A DNA stretch of 64,000 bases, taken from NCBI GenBank assembly GCA_001023535.1, contig CP011020.1:5590509-5654508 (forward strand), in the 5' to 3' direction. The position numbers were made by a program, and so were the translations under genes. The first letter of the stretch is position 1; each line of letters starts with the position of its first letter. This stretch comes from Pseudomonas chlororaphis. Lineage in GTDB: Bacteria; Pseudomonadota; Gammaproteobacteria; Pseudomonadales; Pseudomonadaceae. The notes beneath the pieces are model-generated. The model saw only the letters and a program-made list of their open reading frames with translations. It was not told the DNA's origin and searched no databases. Shown here one piece after another: positions 44,269 through 53,403 of the stretch.

Positions 44269-44287
44269 ACGTTCAATCATTGAACGT
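44269..44287. promoter_or_regulatory. 19-bp perfect palindrome before the TraU-like gene
   Basis: ACGTTCAAT-C-ATTGAACGT is perfectly symmetric and lies 32 bases before the ATG at 44320 and 67 bases after the XRE stop. It is a strong candidate operator for the adjacent XRE protein. Confidence 0.65.
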
Positions 44288-44319
44288 GTCCAGGCCATTA
44301 GCCCCAAAGAGCCTGGATC

Positions 44320-45276
44320 ATGCCTGTCGTATGCCCATCAGATACGCCCCAGAAGCTACGACCATTGGCACTTAGCGTACTGCTGGCGTGTGGGCCGAGC
44401 GTGGCGCTGGACACCAGCAGCATCACGACCTCCGTGCTTTCGCCAAATTGCCTCGAATACCGGGTCGTTGGCATTTGTTTCTGGCTTCTCTGCACGCCTT
44501 TCGGTTGTACAGTCAAAACCTCACCCAAGGTACGTCATTTCATTCCTGAGCTGGTGGTCTCAAGCTACGCCACCACAGGCAATAATCCCTGGACCGAAAT
44601 GACCACCCTATCCGCTCCCATCAGCGGTGCGGAAGGTGGCGGCAACCTGATCACGCCGAACACCCATCGCGACAATCTGGCGCGCTTCAAGAACGTTGAC
44701 GGCATCGGTCACCCAGGTGGCTGGGCTGCAACGCAACTGGCTTCGCAGTCCGGCTACGCCTGCGCCAGTGGTGCCTTCGCTTTCCTGCCCTACTACCTGA
44801 GCACCCTGGACTCCCTGGCCTGGCGCCATGGCATCCCGGAAAACTTCTACCCCGAATCCCTCATACCGGGAATCCGCGAAGTCGGCCGTCAGGCGCTGGG
44901 GAACATGTGGGGGAACGTCTATCCCCGTCAGGGCTTCCTGGTACAGGCCGATGACTTCAAAGCTTCAGCGGTGATGGCGCAACGGGCGGGCGATGTGATT
45001 ACCCGCAACGGACAGCCGCATGCGTACTTACCGCTCCTACCCATACCACGCGACGGCTACTGGCCACCCGGCCCGATCGTTGAAAACGACGCATCGACTC
45101 ACAAATGGCAACTGCTCTATCCCCAGGTTCAACCCACCTGCGCCATCTTCCCCAGCGATCCGGTACAGAGCGCGGACGGCGGCTACGCCTGGTCACTGTG
45201 GCGTCCCTATAGCTGCTGCAAACGAGAGGGCCAGACCTTTCTGTTCAGCATCGACTTCGAAGGAGGTGCTTCATGA
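44320..45276 (+). CDS. TIGR03756-family ICE protein (PFL_4710 family), TraU-like
   Basis: A 318-residue exported protein with a signal peptide to about residue 30 and many cysteines (NCLEYRVVGICFWLLCTPFGC). TraU-like conserved stretches such as GNMWGNVYPRQGFLVQADD follow. It is likely a periplasmic, disulfide-bonded mating-pair protein. The usual small PFL_4709-family gene (TIGR03757) expected just upstream was not found; the XRE gene and palindromes occupy that place. Its stop overlaps the next start. Confidence 0.87.
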   Translation: MPVVCPSDTPQKLRPLALSVLLACGPSVALDTSSITTSVLSPNCLEYRVVGICFWLLCTPFGCTVKTSPKVRHFIPELVVSSYATTGNNPWTEMTTLSAPISGAEGGGNLITPNTHRDNLARFKNVDGIGHPGGWAATQLASQSGYACASGAFAFLPYYLSTLDSLAWRHGIPENFYPESLIPGIREVGRQALGNMWGNVYPRQGFLVQADDFKASAVMAQRAGDVITRNGQPHAYLPLLPIPRDGYWPPGPIVENDASTHKWQLLYPQVQPTCAIFPSDPVQSADGGYAWSLWRPYSCCKREGQTFLFSIDFEGGAS

Positions 45277-46655
45277 GCCAGCTTCTCGCACGGCCCTGGT
45301 TGGGCGTGATAGGTCTGTTGCTCTGTGAACTGCTTTTCATGGCTGCTCATGCCCACGCCGCCGAGGACGATTACCGCCTGGGCACTCAAGGCGGAGTACT
45401 CGACGATCGAGTGATGTACACCATCGGTGGCGGCTCCGCAGTGGGCTCACCGAGCTCGCTCTACCGGCCCAGCGGTCTCGGCGTCGGCGGGTCCTGGCGA
45501 GCAAACATGATGTGCGGAAACATGAGCCTCACCAACACCCTGCAAAACCAGCTGAACGGCGCTACCGAAGGCTTTCAGCAGATCATGGGCAGCATTGTGC
45601 AGAACGCGACCCAAGCGGTGATGTCACTACCAGCGTTGATCATCCAGCGCGCCAATCCCGGCCTCTATGAGTTGCTGAGTAATGGGGTGATGCAAGGCCG
45701 CATCGACTTCGACCGCTCCAAACTGACCTGCCAGGCCATGGCCGAAAAGATGGCGGACAAGGTCGGTCAAGCCGGTTGGGGCGCGCTGGCCAAGAACCAA
45801 GAGATGCAGGGCAATCTGGAGCAAACCGGCGGTGATGCGGTGGCTGCGGTGAAAAATACCGAGGCCCGTAACGGCAATAATGGAGTCTCCTGGGTTGGTG
45901 GTTCTAAGGCTGGTGGGAATGGGCAAACACCCATTCGAGTGACCTCCGACGTAGTTCGCGCGGGCTACAACCTGCTGCATAACCGGACGGTGGATGACAG
46001 TACGTTGATCAGTAGCACCGATTGTTTGGGAGGAGCCATTTGCCAGACGTGGGTGTCGCCACAGGAGGAATCCGAATGGGCCGTTCGCGTGTTGGGTGAA
46101 AGTGAAGTCGCGACCTGTGACAGCTGCGAAACCCTGCGCGCTACCGCTGGCAGCGGATTGACGCCGCTGATTCAGGAGGCCTACAGCGAACGCCTCAAGG
46201 CCTTGCAGGGGCTGCTGTCCGGCTCACTGTCTACTACTCCAGACAATCTGGCTAAAGCTTCCAGCCCAATGCTGCCGGTAACTCGCGGTGTGATCGAAGC
46301 CCTGCGGGATGACCCCGACCAAGATCTGTTGGCACGGCGTCTGGCCAGTGAGACGGCCTTGTCCAGTGTACTCGACAAGGCGCTCCTGTTGCTGCGCACG
46401 CTGCTGGCGGGCAGTCACGAACCGAACATCGCCTCCGCCGAGCCGGCCCAAACTGCCTTGACGAAAAACATCGAGGTACTGGAGCGCGAAATTCGCCTGT
46501 TGCAGACCGAACTACAGGTCCGGCAGATGCTCGCCACCAATACCGCGAGCCTGGTGCTCGATCGGCATGCCGGCGGTGCCGATGCCTCCCGTACCGTGGA
46601 GCAAGGTGACCCCGAGCCGAGCCGACTCAATGATGCCGACGCCAGGCGCAAGTAA
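45273..46655 (+). CDS. TIGR03755-family ICE protein (PFL_4711 family), TraH-like
   Basis: A 460-residue exported protein (signal peptide to about residue 30). The mature N terminus YTIGGGSAVGSPSSLYRPSG is conserved, and several cysteines (MMCGNMSLTN, CDSCETL) are present. A C-terminal coiled coil (residues about 395-430) resembles that of TraH/TraF-associated proteins. Probably a periplasmic mating-pair stabilisation component. It is coupled to the TraU-like gene by ATGA overlap. Confidence 0.86.
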   Translation: MSQLLARPWLGVIGLLLCELLFMAAHAHAAEDDYRLGTQGGVLDDRVMYTIGGGSAVGSPSSLYRPSGLGVGGSWRANMMCGNMSLTNTLQNQLNGATEGFQQIMGSIVQNATQAVMSLPALIIQRANPGLYELLSNGVMQGRIDFDRSKLTCQAMAEKMADKVGQAGWGALAKNQEMQGNLEQTGGDAVAAVKNTEARNGNNGVSWVGGSKAGGNGQTPIRVTSDVVRAGYNLLHNRTVDDSTLISSTDCLGGAICQTWVSPQEESEWAVRVLGESEVATCDSCETLRATAGSGLTPLIQEAYSERLKALQGLLSGSLSTTPDNLAKASSPMLPVTRGVIEALRDDPDQDLLARRLASETALSSVLDKALLLLRTLLAGSHEPNIASAEPAQTALTKNIEVLEREIRLLQTELQVRQMLATNTASLVLDRHAGGADASRTVEQGDPEPSRLNDADARRK

Positions 46656-46658
46656 GTC

Positions 46659-46967
46659 ATGAATCGCTCATTCCTATTCACATTGCTTTCGAATCTGGTG
46701 ATTGCCGCGGTGATGATCCTGACCGCCACACTGGTCGCCTGGCTCGGTAGCACTGCGCTGAGTAGCTTCGAGACCTGGCAGCAGGCATTCGAATCCGCAC
46801 GGCCCTATCTACAGTGCTGGCGTGCCCTGCTCTACGGTGTCCTCTTTGCGCTCTGGTGGGATTTGCTTCGGCGCTACCGACAACGACCACCAGATCGACT
46901 CCGCGTCAAACGCATCGGCATATTAGGGCTCGTACTCCTTACCTGCGTCGAGCTCACCCGACTGTGA
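46659..46967 (+). CDS. Small membrane protein of the transfer cluster
   Basis: A 102-residue protein with about three hydrophobic segments (residues 6-30, 50-68, 85-100) and a basic loop RYRQRPPDRLRVKRIG. It is conserved by position between TIGR03755 and TraG-like genes in this ICE class. Function unknown. Confidence 0.75.
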   Translation: MNRSFLFTLLSNLVIAAVMILTATLVAWLGSTALSSFETWQQAFESARPYLQCWRALLYGVLFALWWDLLRRYRQRPPDRLRVKRIGILGLVLLTCVELTRL

Positions 46968-46977
46968 GGTCACCACC

Positions 46978-48516
46978 ATGCTCATGAGCACCAACAGCTA
47001 CCTGGAGTTTTACCTCTCGCTGCTGGGCTGGATCATCAACAATGGGGTTTGGAGCGTCCTGTCCGACACGGGGCTGTTCGCCGCGCCCTTCGGTGCAATC
47101 GTCTTGCAGGAGTGGCTGTCGGCACGTCAGCAAGGCGCAGATGAAGGCAACAAAGGACTACTGTCGGTACCGCGGATCGAGAACCGCTTGTGGCTGGCCT
47201 ACATAGTCGTGTTGTTCGGTTGCGCGCCGGTCTTTCCGTTGAGCCTCGCCTCGATGGCGTTCGATGATGCGGCGAGTCAGCGCTGCGGTGTCAGCGTGGC
47301 CAAGCCAGCAGAAACTGCCTGGGGGACCACCTTTAATACCATCGGCGAGCGCTCTGCCAACGTCCCGATATGGTGGTTTCTGGTGCATGCCTTGAGCAAA
47401 GGCGTAACCGCCGCGGCCACTGCCTCTGTCCCCTGCGCGCCAGACATCCGGCAGATGCGTATGGAGATCGACAGCTCTCGCATCGATAGCCATGTGCTGC
47501 TGCAGGAAGTCGCCGACTTCACTCGTGACTGCTATGGCTATTCTCGCTCTCGGCTGTTCACCAACCGCCCGCAGTTGGACAAGGCACAAAGTCACGACGC
47601 ATCCTGGATCGGCTCAAGCTATTTTCTAGACACGCCTGGCTATTACGACACCGATCGCTCACGCACCCCGCGAGTCAGCTGGTCGTATGACGAAAGCCGC
47701 GACACTTCATTGCCGCGGCTGGAGAATGGTGCGGGGTATCCCACCTGCAAACAGTGGTGGAGCGACAGTGGGATCGGGCTACGCGATCGCTTAATTGAGC
47801 AGCTCGACCCTTCGCTTTTGACTCAGTTGCAAGGTTGGTTGACTGGTCATTCGAGCAACGAGATCGAGGATGCCACCCTGCGTGAGCTGGTCAGTCCACG
47901 TCAGCAATCGATGTCCATGTCGCCCGGACAGGTGTATCAGGACTATGGCTCCAGTGCCCGCGGCGGCTCGATCAATCAAGGGCTCAATAACCTGGCGACC
48001 AACACTGGGCTGGCCCTCGGTTCCTTCAGCAATTTCCCGGCGATGAATGCGCTACGCGCTGCCCTGCCGATGGTGCAGGCTTTCCTGATCATGGGCGTCA
48101 CCATCAGCTTGCCGCTGATTTTGCTGGTCAGTACCTACCAGCTAAAGACCGTCATGACAGTGACGTACGCGCTGTTCACGCTACACATGCTGACCTTCTG
48201 GTGGGAGTTGGCGCGCTGGGTCGACTCCAGCATGCTCGATACCTTGTACAACCACGTTTCGGCGTCCAATCAGGTGCTGTTGTCGTTGCCCACATCCGGA
48301 TTTATGGATGGAACGGTCACGGCGCAGGTGATTGAGTATGTGATGGGGGCGATGTTCTTGGTACTGCCAGGTCTATTTCTGGTGGGTATGAGCTGGGCAG
48401 GCTACTCAATTGGCAGCAGCCTTGAAGGTATGCTTGGAAGTGCAAGCAAGGCAGCGCATGGCGCCGCAGGCAAAGGCGCAGATCAGTTGATGGGAGCAAC
48501 GAAAAGGATCATCTGA
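46978..48516 (+). CDS. TraG N-terminal-domain mating-pair protein
   Basis: This 512-residue polytopic protein has hydrophobic segments near residues 35-50, 75-95, 370-400 and 455-480 around a large periplasmic loop. It matches the TraG N-terminal domain that stabilises mating pairs. The long entry-exclusion part of F-plasmid TraG is absent, as usual in this ICE class. It ends convergent with the DUF3742 gene, overlapping it by eight bases. Confidence 0.88.
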   Translation: MLMSTNSYLEFYLSLLGWIINNGVWSVLSDTGLFAAPFGAIVLQEWLSARQQGADEGNKGLLSVPRIENRLWLAYIVVLFGCAPVFPLSLASMAFDDAASQRCGVSVAKPAETAWGTTFNTIGERSANVPIWWFLVHALSKGVTAAATASVPCAPDIRQMRMEIDSSRIDSHVLLQEVADFTRDCYGYSRSRLFTNRPQLDKAQSHDASWIGSSYFLDTPGYYDTDRSRTPRVSWSYDESRDTSLPRLENGAGYPTCKQWWSDSGIGLRDRLIEQLDPSLLTQLQGWLTGHSSNEIEDATLRELVSPRQQSMSMSPGQVYQDYGSSARGGSINQGLNNLATNTGLALGSFSNFPAMNALRAALPMVQAFLIMGVTISLPLILLVSTYQLKTVMTVTYALFTLHMLTFWWELARWVDSSMLDTLYNHVSASNQVLLSLPTSGFMDGTVTAQVIEYVMGAMFLVLPGLFLVGMSWAGYSIGSSLEGMLGSASKAAHGAAGKGADQLMGATKRII

Positions 48517-48919
48517 CATCGCTATTCGATGATTTGGAATGACCAATGTAATGGCCATTGTCATCGTAATTGCCTAGATAGGAGTTGGCCCCTAAAAAAT
48601 CTGGTCCCGGATCATTGTCTTCAAGATTCGCGTTCTTACCAGCCTTCGACACCAGAAACACAATCACAGCAATCATCGTTGACACAGAAGCGACCAGCCA
48701 GAAACCGATAAAGAGCATCCCTAGGATTAGAACCAGCTTCGCAACCAGAAAGCTCCCACGAACCAATAGCCCACCTGCGGGCATTCCTGCCGCCACAGCA
48801 CGCTTGGCCACACGAAATTCAAATTCCTTCACCTTGCGATAACCACGTTCTGCCGACATACCGCATGCATATGCCCAGCGGTATGCGCGGGAAATCTGTA
48901 CGGGCTGCTGAGCCGGCAT
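48509..48919 (-). CDS. DUF3742-family ICE protein
   Basis: A 136-residue protein with a basic soluble N terminus (AYRWAYACGMSAERGYRKV) and a central pair of membrane helices (about residues 52-92). An acidic tail ending in NGHYIGHSK follows. DUF3742 proteins occur convergently to TraG in PFGI-1-class ICEs. Function unknown; a surface or entry-exclusion role is speculation. Confidence 0.85.
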   Translation of the reverse strand: MPAQQPVQISRAYRWAYACGMSAERGYRKVKEFEFRVAKRAVAAGMPAGGLLVRGSFLVAKLVLILGMLFIGFWLVASVSTMIAVIVFLVSKAGKNANLEDNDPGPDFLGANSYLGNYDDNGHYIGHSKSSNSDVR

Positions 48920-49116
48920 GATTGCGCCCTCTTCTAAGCGTATTCCTGTGGGAATCGAGATTACAGCCTACTACTGAAAACCGCCCATGCTTAACCGTTT
49001 ATCAGCTTGGTCGCTCGAAAACTCTTCACTGGAAGACAGAAGACGCACCTCTTGCAGCAGCGCCGCTATGGCCGTTGACCCATGCAAATCATCCAGCTAC
49101 ATAGAGGATACGGATC

Positions 49117-49243
49117 GCTGTTATCGACAGCGCCTTCCCAGGTAGCCAGAGCCTTCAAAGCTACGTCACTCCAGTGATGGTTCCCCCAAGTGCGATTGCG
49201 TTCGGCAGCTCGCACGGTCATCGTTTCATACGGTGATGAACGC
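49117..49243 (+). ncRNA. Structured leader RNA, copy B (upstream of the 49367 gene)
   Basis: Five hairpins match copy A at 26231: GCTGTT/GACAGC (49117-49131, last pair T-G), GTAGC/GCTAC (49142-49164), TCAC/GTGA (49166-49177), GTGCGA/TCGCAC (49190-49215) and TCATCG/CGGTGA (49218-49236). Loops differ between copies while stems keep pairing. It ends about 125 bases before the start of the 49367 gene, in a 447-bp stretch (48920-49366) that otherwise shows no gene. Confidence 0.7.
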
Positions 49244-49366
49244 CCACTGCTCTTCCGAGCACCTTTCGAGCTCTGCTCGTCCTAAACCCTCTTCTTTTCT
49301 TCAACCCATTGCGGGAATTCCTCCCCTACGGGACAGGTTTCTTCGCGCGATCAACGGAGGTACACC

Positions 49367-49696
49367 ATGTCCGACTCACTCACATCCGATGCGTTGAACG
49401 CCCTGAGCTTGCCCGTCGTGTTCACTCCAGACGCTTGGCAACGTGCAGTACTGCTCAATGGCTCAAGTCATCCTGAGAAGCTGCAAATCGATAGATTGAG
49501 CAACGTATTGCGCGCAGCCTTTAGAGCTCATCTGGCCCATCCAAACGCACCCTTTGTGGTGTTCGAAGTAGCCACAACCGACTCGACGGGGCATGCCGAT
49601 CAGCACACTTCGATGCAACTGAAGCTCAGCCTGCTTCATGCACCGAACCAACCTGACGCCTTATTGATAGCGCTTGCAGAAGAGCATCAACGCTAA
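49367..49696 (+). CDS. ICE accessory protein of unknown function
   Basis: A 109-residue alpha/beta protein without recognised motifs; the stretch APFVVFEVATTDSTGHADQH precedes a strand LKLSLLHAPNQPDALLI. CGGAGG stands before the ATG. It has a long leader with structured RNA copy B and precedes ardC, suggesting a role at establishment in a new host. This is by association only. Confidence 0.65.
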   Translation: MSDSLTSDALNALSLPVVFTPDAWQRAVLLNGSSHPEKLQIDRLSNVLRAAFRAHLAHPNAPFVVFEVATTDSTGHADQHTSMQLKLSLLHAPNQPDALLIALAEEHQR

Positions 49697-49760
49697 ACAC
49701 ACACGGCCATACCCGGCCACAGATCGGGCTGTGCGCAGTCCTGCATCAATCCATCACCCA

Positions 49761-49777
49761 CCGGGGAACCCTCCCGG
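49761..49777 (+). promoter_or_regulatory. Leader hairpin before ardC
   Basis: CCGGG (49761-49765) pairs with CCCGG (49773-49777), with one further G-T pair, about 40 bases before the ardC ATG. It resembles the hairpins before the DUF3577 gene and radC. Confidence 0.45.
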
Positions 49778-49816
49778 ACGGGCAAGGCGTTCCTCCTTTC
49801 TCTCGAGGAAAATGCC

Positions 49817-50797
49817 ATGCGCAATATTTACCAAGACGTGACGGATAAGATCGTTACCGCGATAAACCAAGGCGTAGTCCCTTGGATCAAACCTTGGTTA
49901 TCAACTGGCTCAGCTGATGTCGGTCGTCACCAACCCTACCCCATTAATGCGATCACGCAGCGTGCCTATTCGGGCATCAATTTGCCGTTGCTCTGGGTCG
50001 AGGCCAGGTTGCAGGGGTTCACTCAGGATCGCTGGCTGACCTTCAACCAGGCCCAAAAAGCCGGCGGACACATCCGTAAAGGTGAGCGCAGCACTCTGGC
50101 AGTGCTCTACAAGCCGATGGAGCGCGAGGAGCAAACCGAATCAGGCCAACCCGTACTCGATGAAAACGGTGAGCCCAAGGTCGCCCACTTTGGCATTCTC
50201 AAGACGCACTTTCTGTTCAACATCGAGCAAACAGAGGGGCTCGAAACGCTCAACGAAACCTTGCTCGAGACGGAACCAAGCGAGCCCTTCTGCCCCAACA
50301 GCGCTGCGGAAAACCTGTTGTTAAGTTCGGGCGCAAACATCATTCATCGGCCTGCCGACGAAGCTTTTTACCACCCGATCAGGGACCTGATTCAACTGCC
50401 GACGAAAGCGCAATTTCACGATCAAGGTGGATACTACGCCACCGCACTTCACGAACTGACGCACTGGACCGGACACCACTCTCGATTGCAGCGCGAGGGC
50501 GTGACCACACCTTGTCCATTCAGCTCGCCAAGCTATGCATTCGAGGAGTTGGTCGCCGAAATGGGCGCCGCTTTTTTATGTGCATATGCCGGTATCCAAG
50601 GAGAGCTTCGGCACGAGGGTTACATCGATTACTGGCTCGGCCTGCTCAAGGCTGACAACCGCGCAATCTTCCGAGCCAGCGGCCAGGCTCGATGCGCCTC
50701 GGAGTATGTGCTCAATCTGGAGCAGCAACAGAAGCAAGCATTATTGGAGGACCCCGCGGAGCAAAAACACGAACGTCTGATCGTGAGCCACTCTTGA
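49817..50797 (+). CDS. ardC: ArdC-family anti-restriction protein (ssDNA-binding plus zincin)
   Basis: This 326-residue protein has the ArdC N-terminal ssDNA-binding domain (YQDVTDKIVTAINQGVVPWI, then AYSGINLPLLW and GGHIRKGE). A metallopeptidase-like domain has ATALHELTHWTGH near residue 213 as the HExxH zinc motif and FEELVAEMGAAFLC downstream. ArdC-type proteins protect incoming single-stranded DNA or block restriction in the recipient. It is followed by a strong terminator. Confidence 0.9.
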   Translation: MRNIYQDVTDKIVTAINQGVVPWIKPWLSTGSADVGRHQPYPINAITQRAYSGINLPLLWVEARLQGFTQDRWLTFNQAQKAGGHIRKGERSTLAVLYKPMEREEQTESGQPVLDENGEPKVAHFGILKTHFLFNIEQTEGLETLNETLLETEPSEPFCPNSAAENLLLSSGANIIHRPADEAFYHPIRDLIQLPTKAQFHDQGGYYATALHELTHWTGHHSRLQREGVTTPCPFSSPSYAFEELVAEMGAAFLCAYAGIQGELRHEGYIDYWLGLLKADNRAIFRASGQARCASEYVLNLEQQQKQALLEDPAEQKHERLIVSHS

Positions 50798-50817
50798 ACT
50801 CACCGCCTCAGATCCTT

Positions 50818-50847
50818 AAGGGCCCAACGCAAGTTGGGCCCTTTTCT
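50818..50847 (+). terminator. Rho-independent terminator after ardC
   Basis: AAGGGCCCAAC (50818-50828) and GTTGGGCCCTT (50833-50843) form a perfect 11-bp stem with a GCAA tetraloop, followed by TTCT. The stem is nearly symmetric, so it could serve both strands. Confidence 0.9.
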
Positions 50848-51068
50848 ATCAGCTACGTCCCTCCTTGAAAGACCCGCTTCAATGTCAGCAGACGTGCCGT
50901 GAATCATCACGAGCGATGGTGCTCAATTAGTAGTCACCCCATTGCAATCAGCGTACGCCGTGGCATGTAGAGTTTTATCCACAGAAATACCCACGCTTTT
51001 CGTGAATAACTTTACGGCTCGCTTCCGAGGGCCATCCTAGAAAGCTGCAGCGCTACGGACGGTTGAGG
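50848..51068. other. Intergenic region near traI, possible oriT
   Basis: This non-coding stretch contains CGTGA-ATCA-TCACG (50898-50911), an adjacent GAGC/GCTC repeat (50911-50924) and a DnaA-box-like TTATCCACA (50975-50983). Origins of transfer often lie beside the relaxase gene and carry inverted repeats, so this or the stretch at 51264-51495 is the likeliest location. No nick-site consensus for MobH relaxases is known to me, so it stays tentative. Confidence 0.3.
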
Positions 51069-51263
51069 TCAGTCATCCAGGTTCTCTGCCAAAAATTCGA
51101 CCAGATCAAGAGGGCTTTGGCTGTCGATTACTTTGTAGATCAGATCGCGCTTGCTGCGCGGCAACTTCTTGACCACGCTCTTCGCTGAAGCCCTGACGGC
51201 TTCGTCTGTTCCATGGATACGTGCCGCGAGCAAAAGTATGAGCGTGGCGTCAGTGAGATTCAT
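51069..51263 (-). CDS. Small helical ICE protein divergent from traI
   Basis: A 64-residue protein reading NLTDATLILLLAARIHGTDE at its N terminus, then VVKKLPRSKRDLIYKVID and LVEFLAENLDD. It is a compact helical bundle in appearance. A longer reading from 51431 adds a hydrophobic stretch, but the ATG at 51263 gives the more protein-like unit. Divergent from traI and next to the possible oriT, it might regulate transfer. Function unknown. Confidence 0.5.
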   Translation of the reverse strand: MNLTDATLILLLAARIHGTDEAVRASAKSVVKKLPRSKRDLIYKVIDSQSPLDLVEFLAENLDD

Positions 51264-51495
51264 GGCAAGACCCGATAAAATTCGCACCGCAGTGTAACGA
51301 CACTTTCCTTTTTCATACCAGTACGAGCCACCTAACAAAACGGCACCAAGGTAAATCGTTATTCCAGTTGCCGCACAAAGGGATATACGGAAAAAGGACG
51401 GGTAAGGGTTGGAAGGGGAATGGGGACTCAAGGGTAAGAGCTCTATCCGAAAAGGCTAAAAGGCCACTGACCCTGCCATTTCCCGGGAGGCCACA

Positions 51496-53220
51496 ATGCT
51501 CAGTCTGTTTCGTCACAAAAGGCAGAAGCCCTCACCGCCACCCACCGTCAGCGTCATCGAAGGTTACCTGGCCATCGAGTCGTCCAAGAGCTTATTAGCA
51601 GTCGAACACCGCCGCCAGTTGCTCGATCGTATCTGGCAGTACACCGCCCTCTCCCATCAGCAGTTCAGCCAGCTCTACTTAAATCCGATCCATCTCTACG
51701 CCGAGCTCGTCCAGCAGCTTCCAGCCAGCGAGACGCACCATCATGCTTATCTCGGCGGCATGCTCGACCATGGCCTCGAGCTGGTTGCTTGCAGTTTGAA
51801 ATTGCGTCAGTCGTATCTGCTTCCCACCGGCGCCGCGCCCGAAGACCAAGCCGCCCAGACCGATGCCTGGTCGGCTGGCATCGCCTATGGCGCCCTGCTG
51901 CATGACATCGGCAAGATCGCCGTGGATCTGCTGGTCGAACGCCAGGATGGTCGTGTTTGGCATCCTTGGCAGGGCTCCCTGGATCAGCCCTACCGTTTTC
52001 GTTACATCAAGGGTCGTGACTACCACCTGCACAGCGCCGCTGCAGGTTTGCTCTACACCCAAATTCTCGACCGCCCAATCCTCGATTGGCTCAGTGGATT
52101 TCCGCCACTGTGGGCAAGTCTGCTGTATGTCCTCGCGGGCCAGTACGAACGTGCCGGCGTGCTCGGTGAGTTGGTGATGCAGGCCGACCGTGTTTCCACC
52201 GCACAGAACATCGGTGGTAACCCGAGCAAGGCGCTGCAAGCACCAACTCACTCGCTACAACACCATTTGATCAGCGGACTGCGTTATCTGGTTCAACACG
52301 AGCTGAAACTCAACCAGCCGGGTGCCGCCGGATGGCTGACCCGGGATGCCCTGTGGCTGGTCAGCAAGACGGTCACGGATAAGCTGCGAGCTTATCTCCT
52401 GTCGCAATCGATTGAAGGCATTCCCTCATCCAACCTCGCGGTGTTCGACGAGCTGCAGTCACATGGATTGGTTGAGTCCACGCCGGAAGGCAAAGCCATC
52501 TGGACCGCACTTGTGGCACAAGGAAATTGGCAGCAGAGTTTCACCTTTCTTCGCCTTCAGCCGGTGTTGATTTGGGGGAATGAAGACCGGCCTGAGGCTT
52601 TCAGCGGAACGGTGAGCATTGCAGCCCATGACCACTCTACTGACACCCCGGTACCAGTAGCAGCGCCCGACACAGGCAGTGCAGGATCAGGTCAAAGCCA
52701 ACCGCAGCCGGATCCATTGGCACGAGAGGATGCCGATTACCTCGGCACGCTGCTGGACATGTTCGAATTGAAAGAGCCTGAAGCCAGAGACGCACTGTCA
52801 GAAAGTGCTGTCGAAACTTCAACGCTTCAATCGGATAGCCCAGGCCAGGTATTCCTGAACTGGGTCAAGGAAGGCATTCTCAGCCACAAACTGATCATCA
52901 ACGACAGCAAGGCCAAAATCCACACGGTGGGTGGCAGCGCATTTCTGGTCACGCCTGGTCTCTTCCAACGTTACGCGCAGGAGTTTCCCGGTATTTCTCA
53001 GGGCGCTTGCCAAAAGATCGAAGAATGGCGTTGGGTGCAAAAGCAGTTTGAGAAGCTGAAGGTTCACAAGAAGCGAGACAACGGTCTAAATATCTGGACA
53101 TGCCAAGTGCAAGGTCCCAGGAAGAAAACGACCTTGAAGGGATATCTGATTGCGGAGCCGACGTCACTTTTAGAATCGATACCGTCAGATAACCCTTTTC
53201 TCGCGTTTGATGAAAGCTAA
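51496..53220 (+). CDS. traI: TraI relaxase, MobH type (TIGR03760)
   Basis: This 574-residue protein matches the PFGI-1-class TraI family. The relaxase/HD-like domain includes the histidines in THHHAYLGGMLDHGLEL near residue 80 and LLHDIGKIAVDL near residue 133, and HSAAAGLLYTQI. The C-terminal domain (residues about 445-560) contains FLNWVKEGILSHKLIINDSK and GACQKIEEWRWVQKQFEK. MobH relaxases nick oriT and lead the strand into the recipient. In relatives the integrase lies further on at this end, beyond accessory cargo. Confidence 0.92.
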   Translation: MLSLFRHKRQKPSPPPTVSVIEGYLAIESSKSLLAVEHRRQLLDRIWQYTALSHQQFSQLYLNPIHLYAELVQQLPASETHHHAYLGGMLDHGLELVACSLKLRQSYLLPTGAAPEDQAAQTDAWSAGIAYGALLHDIGKIAVDLLVERQDGRVWHPWQGSLDQPYRFRYIKGRDYHLHSAAAGLLYTQILDRPILDWLSGFPPLWASLLYVLAGQYERAGVLGELVMQADRVSTAQNIGGNPSKALQAPTHSLQHHLISGLRYLVQHELKLNQPGAAGWLTRDALWLVSKTVTDKLRAYLLSQSIEGIPSSNLAVFDELQSHGLVESTPEGKAIWTALVAQGNWQQSFTFLRLQPVLIWGNEDRPEAFSGTVSIAAHDHSTDTPVPVAAPDTGSAGSGQSQPQPDPLAREDADYLGTLLDMFELKEPEARDALSESAVETSTLQSDSPGQVFLNWVKEGILSHKLIINDSKAKIHTVGGSAFLVTPGLFQRYAQEFPGISQGACQKIEEWRWVQKQFEKLKVHKKRDNGLNIWTCQVQGPRKKTTLKGYLIAEPTSLLESIPSDNPFLAFDES

Positions 53221-53403
53221 CGAGGCTAATCAAACTCTTCACTTTTGTTATATCGAATCTGCTCCGCAGGTCGAAGTCGAGTGCAGTACGGCCTACCCGA
53301 CGGTTACCCCAGCGCCCCCCCTGGTGACCTACAAATCTGGTAACGAATTCTGAGCCCAGCACATGATCCCGTGTGAGACGATCCACGTCGAACTCATTGA
53401 CGG

